Shown in pieces: positions 23,123-32,309 of a stretch of 64,000 nt of DNA. The notes below the pieces were generated by a model that worked only from the letters and a program-made list of their open reading frames with translations, was not told the origin of the DNA and ran no database searches. The position numbers were made by a program, and so were the translations under genes. The stretch is from Azolla caroliniana (lineage: Eukaryota > Polypodiophyta), in contig JBHGNT010000012.1 in the NCBI GenBank assembly GCA_043228905.1, positions 2,170,001 through 2,234,000 of the forward strand, written 5' to 3'. The stretch's first letter is position 1, and each line of letters begins with the position of its first letter.

Positions 23123-23138
23123 GTTTGAACCGATTTCG
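23123..23138 (+). promoter_or_regulatory. primer-binding site, apparently self-complementary
   Basis: The sequence after the 5' LTR, GTTTGAACCGATTTCG, has no TGG as expected for a tRNA 3' end. Instead TTGAACCGATTT (23125-23136) is exactly complementary over 12 nt to AAATCGGTTCAA at 22867-22878, at the predicted 5' end of the transcript. This fits self-priming as known for Tf1/Sushi-type Ty3 elements. Confidence 0.7.
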
Positions 23139-23227
23139 TCCTCGGTGCCTGTCTGGTCTTTTCTCTCCCTCTTCCTTCTGTCTCCCTCCTTTCCTATTAG
23201 TCTCTTATTTCCCTTTTCCTTCATCCC

Positions 23228-24397
23228 ATGGCCACCGTTAGCGCTGAAGAGTATCAATCCGTTTTCTCGGAATTTCAATGCTTGAAAGAGAAGTTTCATG
23301 CTTTGGAACAAGAAAATCAACGCTTGTTGGGGGATCTTCAGCAAATTTCCTTAGAAAAGCAGCAAACGCAACAACAGCATGGGGAACTTGCGTTACGCGT
23401 GCAACAACTCGAAGCAACCATCGTAGCAATGCAACAACAAGGGCACGGAGCACAAGGGATTCATAAAGAACCCAAGATTGGCCTTCCCACGAAATTCGAT
23501 GGAACGCGATCGCAGTTTAGAGGGTTTCTTAACCAGGTACGGTTAGTTATTCAAATGCATCCGTCCCGATATCCCACCGATGCATCACGAGTGGGTTTAG
23601 TAGGCACGTTGTTAAATGGCTCAGCATTAGCATGGTTCGCTCCGCTACTAGAAAAAGAATCTCCAGTACTAAATAATTTTGAAGAATTCATAAGTGAGTT
23701 TAAAGCATGTTTTGGAGATACTGACAGCATAAGGACTGCAATCAACAAAATCCGGCGATTACGCCAAGGTGACCGTCCAGCCTCCGCATATGCTGCAGAT
23801 TTCCGCCTACTCGCCGCCGATATCCCCTGGGATGATCAAGCATTGATGGAGCAGTTCCGCTATGGTCTACGCAACGATGTCAAGGATTTACTCTTGACTT
23901 TCCCTGAAGAGCCAAAATCATTAACAGAAGCAATCAGTCGAGCGGTCAGATGTGACAACCGCCTCTTCGAGCGACGTTCGGAACGACAATTTCAGATGCC
24001 GAGGGCAAGATCCGAGCCTACCTATGCCTCAGTGGTAGCAAAACCTTTTCAAAGGGAGTCACATAATGTGCCTCCAGTAAGTACTCCAACTCCAATGGAA
24101 ATTGACACTACACGTCGTCGTGGGCCGCTATCGGAGGAGGAAAAGCAACGACGCCGAACAAACCGATTATGCCTTTATTGCGGTGGACCAGGGCATATCG
24201 CGATAAACTGTCCCCATAGACCAAGAAGGCAGGTAAACCAAGTCGTTGTTAGTTCTGACTATACTAAACCCGAGTCTATTTCAGTAGGAATCTCTGATAG
24301 TCCTCATAGTCATAATAGTCCTAATAGTACTAATAGTCCGAATCTCGCAAACAAATTTGATGTCCTTAGCCAATTAGAAGAAGAGTTAAACGACTAA
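23228..24397 (+). CDS. Gag of the Ty3 chromovirus
   Basis: 389 codons from ATG at 23228. An N-terminal coiled coil (about residues 10-70, Gln/Leu/Glu-rich, with EQENQRLLGDL and VQQLEATIVAM) leads into a capsid-like domain (FDGTRSQFRGFLNQV, LNGSALAWFAPLL, QGDRPASAYAADFR, DLLLTFPEEP) and a CCHC knuckle CLYCGGPGHIAINC near residue 315. It builds the virus-like particle. Pol lies in the -1 frame with a 28-nt overlap (24370-24397), and GTTAAAC at 24385-24391 is in register for -1 slippage. A diverged relic of this gag occurs at about 41.58-42.0 kb. Confidence 0.93.
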   Translation: MATVSAEEYQSVFSEFQCLKEKFHALEQENQRLLGDLQQISLEKQQTQQQHGELALRVQQLEATIVAMQQQGHGAQGIHKEPKIGLPTKFDGTRSQFRGFLNQVRLVIQMHPSRYPTDASRVGLVGTLLNGSALAWFAPLLEKESPVLNNFEEFISEFKACFGDTDSIRTAINKIRRLRQGDRPASAYAADFRLLAADIPWDDQALMEQFRYGLRNDVKDLLLTFPEEPKSLTEAISRAVRCDNRLFERRSERQFQMPRARSEPTYASVVAKPFQRESHNVPPVSTPTPMEIDTTRRRGPLSEEEKQRRRTNRLCLYCGGPGHIAINCPHRPRRQVNQVVVSSDYTKPESISVGISDSPHSHNSPNSTNSPNLANKFDVLSQLEEELND

Positions 24398-27300
24398 GTC
24401 CAGCCAAAATAGGAGCCGTTTGGTTGGACAGCCCTAGATCTGTGCAGCCCATTAGTGGTTCCATTCCCTCTAAGCAAGTTAGTGATGTGTTCGTAGCCCA
24501 AGTAGCAGTTAGTACTAAAAGTACCCCTCCAGTACATACCTTAGCCCTTCTAGATTCCGGAGCTAATTCTTGCTTCATGGATAGGAATTTTGCCCGAGCT
24601 CATCAGATATCTCTCAGAAAGCTCCCATGTCCAGCCTCAGTAGTAGTCATTGATGGTCGTCCCATTGCTTCTGGTAATATCATAGAAGAGTCGGAACCCG
24701 TTAATATTGTCCTAGATAACTTAACATGTGTAGTATCATTTAATATTATTAGTATTCCAGAACATCCCATAGTTTTAGGATTACCATGGTTCGAGTTACA
24801 TAACCCAGACATAGATTGGAGGACAAGGGAAATCCGGTTGCGACAAACCCAAGGATCTACCCAGAAGGTTGCAACCATTTCGCTACGTCAGTTGCGTGAG
24901 GAAGGGCGCAAGGAGGAAATGTTTCTCTTCGCAATATCAGTACAACCCTCCAGTACCACCAAAGAGGAGTCCACCGTTCAACTTCCCGAGAAGTATCGTC
25001 AGTATGCTGATGTGTTCGATAAAGTACAAGCCAACACACTTCCTCATCATCGGCCGTACGATTGCGCCATCGACTTACAACCGGGAAAAGAGCCGCCATG
25101 GGGGCCGATCTACAATTTGTCACCAACCGAGCTAGAAGTCCTTCGAGCCTATATAGAGGAGAATTTGGAGAACGGTTTCATTCGGCATTCGAAATCTCCA
25201 GCCGGCGCACCCATTTTCTTCGTCAAGAAAAAAGATGGCTCGCTTCGACTCGTTGTAGATTACCGTGGCTTGAATAAGGTCACAGTAAGAAATAGGTATG
25301 CTCTTCCCCTTATCTCAAGTCTTTTAGAACGGATCAACGGTGCCAGGTTCTTCACGAAGATCGACTTACGAGGAGCCTATAACCTCGTACGGATCCGACC
25401 AGGAGATGAATGGAAGACCGCGTTTCGCACCAGATATGGGCACTTCGAGTATACGGTCATGCCGTTCGGACTCACTAATGCGCCGGCAGTCTTCCAGCAC
25501 ATGGCGAATGATATATTTCGAGATCTCTTGGATGATTTTTTGATCATCTATTTGGATGATCTACTGGTTTATTCAAAGACCCAAGAAGAACATGATTCTC
25601 ATGTACTATTAGTACTAAAACGACTTCGAGAACATGGTCTGTATGCAAAGTTAGAGAAATGTAGTTTCGGGTGCAACCAAGTGGAGTTTCTCGGCTATGT
25701 CATCTCCTCAGAAGGCATATCTATGGACCCAGCCAAGGTCAAAACGGTGATAGAATGGCACACTCCGCGTTCGGTGCGGGATGTGCAATGCTTCCTAGGC
25801 TTTGCAAATTTTTACCGGAAGTTCATACAAAATTACTCAAAAATTGTGCTGCCTCTCACACAGCTCACCAGGAAGGGACAATCATTCATTTGGTCTAAAG
25901 AGACGGACATGGCTTTCGAGAGTCTTAAGAAGGCGTTTACATCAGCTCCAATTTTAGGTCATGTGGATCCGGAAAAAACATTCATTATCGAAGCTGACGC
26001 ATCGGATTTCGCATTGGGGAGCATTCTGTCACAACAGGGTAACGACGAGAAGCTACATCCTGTGGCTTTCCACTCCCGTAAGTTTGACGCCGCCGAAATC
26101 AACTACGAAATTCATGATAAAGAGCTATTAGCAATAGTTGATTCTTTTATGCAATGGAGGCATTTCCTGGAGGGATCTCCTCATCAGGTCACTGTATTCA
26201 GTGACCACAAGAACCTTGCCTACTTTCAAGATGCTCGTGTACTGAATCGACGTCAAGCTCGGTGGGCCCACTTCCTCACACGCTTCGACTTCAAAATTAC
26301 ATATCGTCCGGGGAAGCACCAAGGGAAGGCAGATGCATTATCACGGCGTTCGTATCTAACACCACGTCCCGGTGAGCCAGCTTTCGATAACCAGAAGCAA
26401 GTAATCTTGGGTCCAGCACGACTGCAAGCAGCACAGGTCTTCGACATGCCCGTGGATTCCGACATTACCAATACTATACGTGAGGACTTGAAGACTGACG
26501 CTTTCGCCCAAGCTATACTAGCACAAATTGACCCCTCTCGAGCGTCATGTTCACAATCACAATCACCAGGTACGGATTATCGGCAATTCAAATACTGTGA
26601 TGGATTACTCTTCTTTAAAGAACTTTTGTATGTTCCTAATGGTTCTTGCCGCCTTCGAGTAGTACAAAACTGCCATGACACATATACAGCAGGACATTTT
26701 GGTAGTACTAAAACATTAGATTTAGTACAACGATCATTCTGGTGGCCCCGTATGCGACAATTTGTCGAAGATTTTGTTCGGACTTGCGATACATGCTGCA
26801 GAGCGAAAATGCCAAGACATCATCCATATGGTTTATTGGAACCATTACCAATTCCAAGCAAGCCATGGCAATCCATTGCTCTTGACTTCATTACAGATCT
26901 TCCAGTCTCTAAGGGATTCAGTGCGATTCTCACAGTGGTGGATCGATATACAAAGATGGCTCATTTCTTACCATGTACTAAAGAAATATCTAGTGAAGAC
27001 ACCGCCGAAATTGTCATGCGGGAAGTATGTCGGCATCATGGACTCCCTGATAATATCATCAGCGATCGTGGACCCCAGTTTGTGTCAAAATTCTGGAAGC
27101 ACCTTTTTAAAATGTTGAAGGTCACTTGTCACCTCTCCTCCGGCTACCACCCACAAACCGACGGTCAAGCTGAACGAACAAATCAAACACTGGAGCAGTA
27201 TCTGCGGTGCTTTCTCAACTATCATCAGAATGACTGGGCAGATATTCTTCAGTTCGCCGAATTTGCCTATAATAACGCTATCCACGCATCGACTCAAGTC

Positions 27301-27981
27301 ACGCCATTCTACGCTTATACAGGATATCATCCCCGGTGGTGTGTCCTTGAAACCCCAGAAGTGTCCACAAATCCTTGCGCGGAGGATCGTTTGGAGCGGT
27401 TACGCAAGATACAAGCGGATTTATCTACTCAACTCCAGCAAGCTCAACAATCACACAAGGACTACGCAGATCGTCATCGACTTCCATCCAGTTTTAACAT
27501 TGGAGATCGGGTGTGGCTGCTACGACGACACATCAAGACTACTCGCCCATGTGAGAAGTTGGATTATCGGCGATTAGGTCCTTTCCGTATTATCGGGAAG
27601 ATTAATGATGTCGCTTTTCGTCTCGAGCTACCTCCGCAACTTCGGATACATCCGGTGTTTCATAGTTCTCTCCTCGAACCCTATCACGAGAGCACTATCC
27701 CAGGACGTACTATACAACCACCACCTCCTATCGAGCTCGAAGATGGACCTGAGTATGAGGTCGCTGCCATCCTCGATTCCAAGATTGTTCGCAACAAGCT
27801 CTACTATCTAGTCGATTGGCTAGGATATAGTCCCAGCGAGCGTACTTGGGAACCGATCGAGAATGTGACCAATGCTCGTGCTCTTCTAGAAGACTTCCAT
27901 CGACGATATCCCGAGAAACCGGGTCCTCAATCCAAAACGACTCGTGGAACTCGTCGTTTTAAAGGGGGGATAGTGTCATAA
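24370..27981 (+). CDS. Pol of the Ty3 chromovirus (PR-RT-RH-IN-chromodomain)
   Basis: Open in the -1 frame from 24370; no early ATG, so expression by frameshift from gag is likely. Domains: aspartic protease LALLDSGANSCF (about 24535-24575); RT from FVKKKDGSLRLVVDYR to catalytic YLDDLLVYSK (about 25550); RNase H (EADASDFALG, YEIHDKELLAIV); integrase zinc domain with His and CDTC (about 26670-26800), core catalytic Asp in ALDFITDLP, Asp in ISDRGPQF and Glu in GQAERTNQ; a GPF module (RRLGPFRII); and a chromodomain EYEVAAILDSK..YYLVDWLGY..TWEP at about 27748-27860 that would bind histone marks to guide integration. No disabling change is seen. The stop lies in the 3' LTR. Confidence 0.95.
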   Translation, partial: PIRRRVKRLSPAKIGAVWLDSPRSVQPISGSIPSKQVSDVFVAQVAVSTKSTPPVHTLALLDSGANSCFMDRNFARAHQISLRKLPCPASVVVIDGRPIASGNIIEESEPVNIVLDNLTCVVSFNIISIPEHPIVLGLPWFELHNPDIDWRTREIRLRQTQGSTQKVATISLRQLREEGRKEEMFLFAISVQPSSTTKEESTVQLPEKYRQYADVFDKVQANTLPHHRPYDCAIDLQPGKEPPWGPIYNLSPTELEVLRAYIEENLENGFIRHSKSPAGAPIFFVKKKDGSLRLVVDYRGLNKVTVRNRYALPLISSLLERINGARFFTKIDLRGAYNLVRIRPGDEWKTAFRTRYGHFEYTVMPFGLTNAPAVFQHMANDIFRDLLDDFLIIYLDDLLVYSKTQEEHDSHVLLVLKRLREHGLYAKLEKCSFGCNQVEFLGYVISSEGISMDPAKVKTVIEWHTPRSVRDVQCFLGFANFYRKFIQNYSKIVLPLTQLTRKGQSFIWSKETDMAFESLKKAFTSAPILGHVDPEKTFIIEADASDFALGSILSQQGNDEKLHPVAFHSRKFDAAEINYEIHDKELLAIVDSFMQWRHFLEGSPHQVTVFSDHKNLAYFQDARVLNRRQARWAHFLTRFDFKITYRPGKHQGKADALSRRSYLTPRPGEPAFDNQKQVILGPARLQAAQVFDMPVDSDITNTIREDLKTDAFAQAILAQIDPSRASCSQSQSPGTDYRQFKYCDGLLFFKELLYVPNGSCRLRVVQNCHDTYTAGHFGSTKTLDLVQRSFWWPRMRQFVEDFVRTCDTCCRAKMPRHHPYGLLEPLPIPSKPWQSIALDFITDLPVSKGFSAILTVVDRYTKMAHFLPCTKEISSEDTAEIVMREVCRHHGLPDNIISDRGPQFVSKFWKHLFKMLKVTCHLSSGYHPQTDGQAERTNQTLEQYLRCFLNYHQNDWADILQFAEFAYNNAIHASTQVTPFYAYTGYHPRWCVLETPEVSTNPCAEDRLERLRKIQADLSTQLQQAQQSHKDYADRHRLPSSFNIGDRVWLLRRHIKTTRPCEKLDYRRLGPFRIIGKINDVAFRLELPPQLRIHPVFHSSLLEPYHESTIPGRTIQPPPPIELEDGPEYEVAAILDSKIVRNKLYYLVDWLGYSPSERTWEPIENVTNARALLEDFHRRYPEKPGPQSKTTRGTRRFKGGIVS
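24385..24391 (+). promoter_or_regulatory. candidate -1 frameshift heptamer GTTAAAC
   Basis: In the gag frame the codons TTA AAC end this heptamer, giving the arrangement G TTA AAC, known as a -1 slippery site in arteriviruses. It lies 3 nt before the gag stop, inside the 28-nt overlap with pol. No downstream structure was evaluated. Confidence 0.45.
27959..27973 (+). other. polypurine tract of the Ty3 chromovirus
   Basis: AAAGGGGGGATAG directly precedes the 3' LTR and would prime plus-strand synthesis. Confidence 0.85.
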
Positions 27982-28263
27982 CTAGACTCGAACCCATAAC
28001 CTTTTGTTACACGGGTCGAGACTTTACCATTAGGTTATGAATTGTAATTTGAAGGATATTATTTTCATTTAGGTTTTATTAGGAAATTGATGTATATTCC
28101 AGATTTCTCTGGAACATTCTAGAAACTTCAGGAGTATTCCTGAAGACACTATAAAAGGAGGCGCAAGGCATTAGTTCGAATTAAATCGGTTCAACGCCAG
28201 TCTTAAGCCTTCTAACTACTGTTGTATATCTTCCTTCATATAATACATATACCTTTCGCATCA

Positions 28264-28305
<42 letters not shown>

Positions 28306-28438
28306 ACCCATTCCTTCTCTCAAAGTTCGACACCTCTCATAGTACTAATCCTTCTCTGTCTTAGTACTATTCCCCGACAATAGTACTAATCCTTCTTTTA
28401 GTACTAATTCCTTCTCTGCCTTAATAGAGTTCCTGACA
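27974..28438 (+). repeat. 3' LTR of the Ty3 chromovirus
   Basis: 465 bp, TGTCATAACTAG to CTGACA, almost identical to the 5' LTR including CT tract and palindromes. The pol stop codon (TAA at 27979-27981) lies inside its first bases. Confidence 0.95.
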
Positions 28439-28443
28439 GCAAG

Positions 28444-31193
28444 AGAAGTGGAGAACGGGACGGATGCCGAGTAGCTTCAATGAAGGCTTGATCTACTTGA
28501 TTCCAAAATCGGAGATTGTGCTGCATGAGATTAAGCAATGGAGGCCCATTACAATTTTAAACCTAATTTATAAAAAATTTGCTAACATATTAGTGTAGAG
28601 AATCAAGCCCTTCCTAGGCGATATCATCCAATCCAATCAAACTGGTTTCATGGAGCATCGTTCTATTATGGACAACGTGATTTTGTTTTGGGAGGCTGTT
28701 GCAACGGCGAAGGTGACCAATCAAAACTTAGCCTGTCTGATGCTCGACTTCGAGAAAGCCTATGATCGAGTGCAATGGTCTTTCTTGGAAGAAGTGATGA
28801 AGGTCATTGAGCTACCATTGGAATGGAGGTGTGCTGCCCAAGCCTTATATAGGAATGGCTCGAGTAAGGTGCTGATTGCAAGGAGGAAAGGAGCTCAAAT
28901 CATTCTTACTCGATCCATCAGGCAGGGTTGTCCTCTTGCCCCCTTTCTTTTCCTTTTTATTATTGAAGCAATGTCTGCCCTTTTTAATAGCCAAGGGGCA
29001 AATCTTCATGGTCTTTCGATCCCTAACGCAAGGAAGTCCCTACTGGATTCAGAGTTCGCGGACAATACGATGCTATACCTCCAAGGAAATGAAGCGAATC
29101 TTGAGAGGGCACAGAGTGCTATTGAGCTCATTTGCAAGGCATCGGGAGCGTCCATTAATTGGAAGAAGTCCAAGGGTTTTTGGATCAGCTTGGAGCCCGA
29201 GCCTATTTGGAAGCCAAATGCTGAATTCAAATGGATTGCAAACGGGGAAGCCACTAGGTATCTGGGAACGTGGATTGGGGTAGATATCGATAAGGGAATT
29301 CAGCTGCAACATATTCAAAGCAAAATCTGTGACAAAATTCGCAACTGGTCAGGGATGAACTTATCATTGGCTAGCAGGATCATAGTAGCTAACCATGTGC
29401 TTTTGTCTACATTATGGCATGCAGTTTCAGTGTGGATGTTTGACAAGCAAGCTATTCATACTGTTAAAGCGTGTATTAGGGGATTTCTTTGGGCTGGGAT
29501 GAGGAAAGACAATGCGGCAGCCAAAGTATCATGGTCCACATTGATTCTTCCCAAGAGTAAGGGGGGTTTAGGATTGGTTGACCCTGGATTGCAGAGTCAG
29601 GCATTGTTATGTAAGATATTGGTAAGAAGCTTGCTACCTGGTGATGAGTTATGGAAAACATTGATACATAATAGGAGCATGCTATGGAGTCCAAGACTGG
29701 GTGGGCAATGGAAGTCACACAAAGCGTGTCCTTTTTGCATGGACTTAAAATTGAGGAAATCTAACCGATTGGCTGATCGTACTTGTATGTCAGTGATGCA
29801 GGCGTGGAGTATGCTTCGTGGGCATCTAAGTCGGAATCGTCCAAGTACTAGTGCTGAATGGATGCGCCAACCCCTATTGTGGAACGAGACCGTGCAATCG
29901 CCAGAAGGAATGATGCTTGGACAAAGCAAGCGCATGCCGTGGGCTATATTGCATTGTCTAGGGATACACTCGGTGGCTGATTGGTTGCGGCTGTCCGGCA
30001 GTAATCGTGATCAATTATATGAAGACATGGGAAAGGTCAGAAATGGCAGAAAGATGCTTGACGTAGTCAATACAACTGTCTCCTCGCTTCCTATTGGTAA
30101 TGAGGAAGAGGGTGAATGGTCTGGACAATGTGATGGTACCGGAAATATTATCAATGTCAGGGGTCTAGGAAAGAGTGGGAAGACCGTCCTGATGGGATTA
30201 TTAGATGAAAGTGCAGGCTGGTACCCTATTAGAATTGTGGCAAGACACGGAAAGAAATGGAAGGTGAATCCACCTGTCGAAGAGGTCGAGGAGGATTGGA
30301 TCTTGTACGTGGTTGAAGGCAAGCCTCTCGAGCGCGTAGAATGGGATCCCGCTGAATATAGGTGGAAGGGAGAACAAGCTAAATCACTAGGTTTCTTCGA
30401 ATACTCGACGCGCTTGGGGAGAAAGTTAGGTTCGTATCGTGAGAAATGTGCCAACAAGTGGACCCATGCAGCTATCGATTCAGTCTTCGTGGATAGAACA
30501 AGGAGCAGGATACGGAACTCATCCCTTCCCGAGCGGATCAAAGTGTTTTTCTGGTTAATCACCCATCGGGCTGTTCCAACGGGAGAGTGGCTTGGGAATA
30601 GAGGCGGCATGAGTGGTTGCAAGGCGTGTAGTGCGAGCTTGGAGGACATCGCTCATTGTTTGTGGTGATGCCCACGAGCGCAAGAAATCTGGCTGAGGAG
30701 CTTAAGAATCTTGGCTCGTTTTGGGGTTGAGGTTCATGTATCGAGCGCAGCAATCACTTGGCTGGCCACCGAATCGGCCTCATGGTTTCAAGGGTGGAAT
30801 GGAAACGGTCCTTCTTTAATGGTGAAGCAAGGATCTGTGCAACCAACAACGCAAGGAGGTTTATTCTTCTTACAAGAACGCTACGTGGACATATGGGTAT
30901 TAGTGGTCGGCCTTACGGTCTGGCAAGTGTGGGTATCTCGGTGCAAGGAGACCCTCGCAGGTAAACGAACCCCACCGGCTGAGAATTTAATGATGATATG
31001 GTTTAATCTTATTTCTATGTTGCGAGGTGAGTTTGAAAGTCTTCAAGGGCCATCTGATGCAAGTGAAGAAGCTAGAGCTCGATTCCTTCGGAAATGGAGC
31101 GGTTCGTCGATGCTGCAGATAATGGATGGTAAAGTGAAGTGGAATTATCAACCACCGTGGTGGCTGTTCCCTCCAAGTGTTCCTAACATCTAG
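28444..31193 (+). pseudogene. LINE ORF2, reverse transcriptase and C-terminal zf-RVT-like part
   Basis: Begins with RT block 1 (SSFNEGLIYLIPKS, KQWRPITILN), then GFMEHRSIMDNV, LMLDFEKAYDRVQW (catalytic Asp), IRQGCPLAPFLF. The catalytic FADD reads FADN (SEFADNTMLYLQG, about 29056-29090), replacing the second Asp. In-frame stops occur near 28465, 28597 and 30666 (the latter in a CLW-stop-CP context of the zf-RVT domain). Downstream, WQVWVSRCKETL and PPWWLFPPS close the protein at 31193. It is inactive. Homologous C-terminal sequence occurs inverted at 55.0-56.0 kb. Confidence 0.9.
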
Positions 31194-31462
31194 ATGGGTG
31201 CTGCCATGAGGAGCGAATGGAGGACATCTATGCTGAATTCTGTTTTGTATGAGGCTCACGTGGAGAATATGTGTTCAAGTAATGCTATACACATAGAATG
31301 ATGTGGTGTTTTGGAGTTGTTTTTTTATGTTGTTTCATCTACACATTGTTTTCCTTTGACATGCAAGATGTCTTGTAAGATATGAGTTGTAAATGATTCC
31401 TTTGTACATTCTTAACTAATGGAAGTAGATGTTTTTGGAAAAAAAAAAAAAGATATGTCAGG

Positions 31463-32309
31463 TAGAGCATTCAATTTCCTCTAGAGTGTGGAAAGCTGAA
31501 ATTTGATAAAGAAATAAAAGAGGGAAAACAATTATGTGCACAATTGTGACTAGTGACAATTGAGAACCCATTGTATCTGAAATATGCTAGGTTTTGATGA
31601 TCAGTGTATAAAATCATTGATGAGGGCAACCTTTAAGAAGTCTTTGTTGAAAAAGAGTGAAATGTGAGATTTTGTTATAAGTTTCTCATCATAAATAGGA
31701 TCTCAATTGTATGTTCATGGTTATCGATGATAATGAAAAAATGGTTATCTCTTGGTTGTTAGACCTCGACTCGAGAAAGGTTACAATTTCATTGTTCAAA
31801 ACATCCCTAAGTCTTCCATTGAACGAAGGACGTAATTGGGTGTAACTCGTAATCATTCCACTGTAATGAGATACTGTCAACCAAAGCCTCTAAATTTAAT
31901 TTTGCCACCTCACATACTTAGTTATTTCTACATCCTTGGATGATCTAACCTTTACTAAGCCTATATTGATTGATCTCTTGAAGTTTTCTTATTGTCAATG
32001 GCTACACCTCAATGCAACATGGAAGCATTAACATATTTATGTTTAGTTATGAGAAACACTTTCTTCCCACTCAAACATAATGTTGCTTCTTTGGATTGAT
32101 AAAACATAAATAGTCACAATCTAGCTTTTTTTCTCGTTACTCCAAGTTGAGCAATAACACTCATTGTTTTTATCTACATATGTAAATATGTAAATTATCT
32201 TGACATTCTATATAAGTAAAATTCATCAAGGACCTCTTTGTGTTAGAGCCTGTAATAATGGATACTATTTTCACAATCACAACATTATCTTATCTTCTAT
32301 TGGTATTGG
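31463..32309. other. spacer between LINE and phosphate transporter gene
   Basis: AT-rich sequence without a recognised gene. It will contain the 3' UTR of the minus-strand transporter gene, but no clear polyadenylation site could be fixed. Confidence 0.5.

Larger units (their letters stand above)
22653..28443 (+). mobile_element. young Ty3 chromovirus (Tcn1/Sushi-like) inside the LINE
   Basis: Element at 22658-28438 (5781 bp), with perfect 5-bp target duplication GCAAG at 22653-22657 and 28439-28443. LTRs are 465 bp each and nearly identical (for example GAACCAAATCGG against GAATTAAATCGG), so insertion is recent. Order: LTR, primer site, gag, pol (PR-RT-RH-IN-chromodomain), purine tract, LTR. 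Both open frames are intact. The RT and gag sequences resemble fungal/vertebrate and non-seed-plant chromoviruses more than angiosperm CRM, Tekay, Galadriel or Reina types; this placement is my judgement from motif style, not from a search. Confidence 0.95.
19645..31462 (+). mobile_element. LINE (non-LTR) retrotransposon, split by a Ty3 element
   Basis: The insertion runs from 19658 to the A-tail at 31438-31450 and is flanked by a 13-bp direct duplication AAGATATGTCAGG (19645-19657 and 31450-31462), the mark of target-primed reverse transcription. Subtracting the nested Ty3 element and its 5-bp duplication leaves about 6.0 kb. Order: 5' leader with a short open frame, ORF1 (DUF4283-like plus CCHC), ORF2 with endonuclease, reverse transcriptase and zf-RVT-like C-terminus, 3' UTR ending CTAATGGAAGTAGATG then poly-A. 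The same 3' end is found at 39.8 kb and, inverted, at 53.15 kb. Stops, a missing block between endonuclease and RT, and a changed RT active site show it is dead. Confidence 0.92.

Noticed and set aside
22658-28438. Recent horizontal transfer of the chromovirus from fungi
   Set aside because: A decayed relative at 41 kb shows long residence, and Tcn1-like elements are reported from non-seed plants; no tree could be made here.
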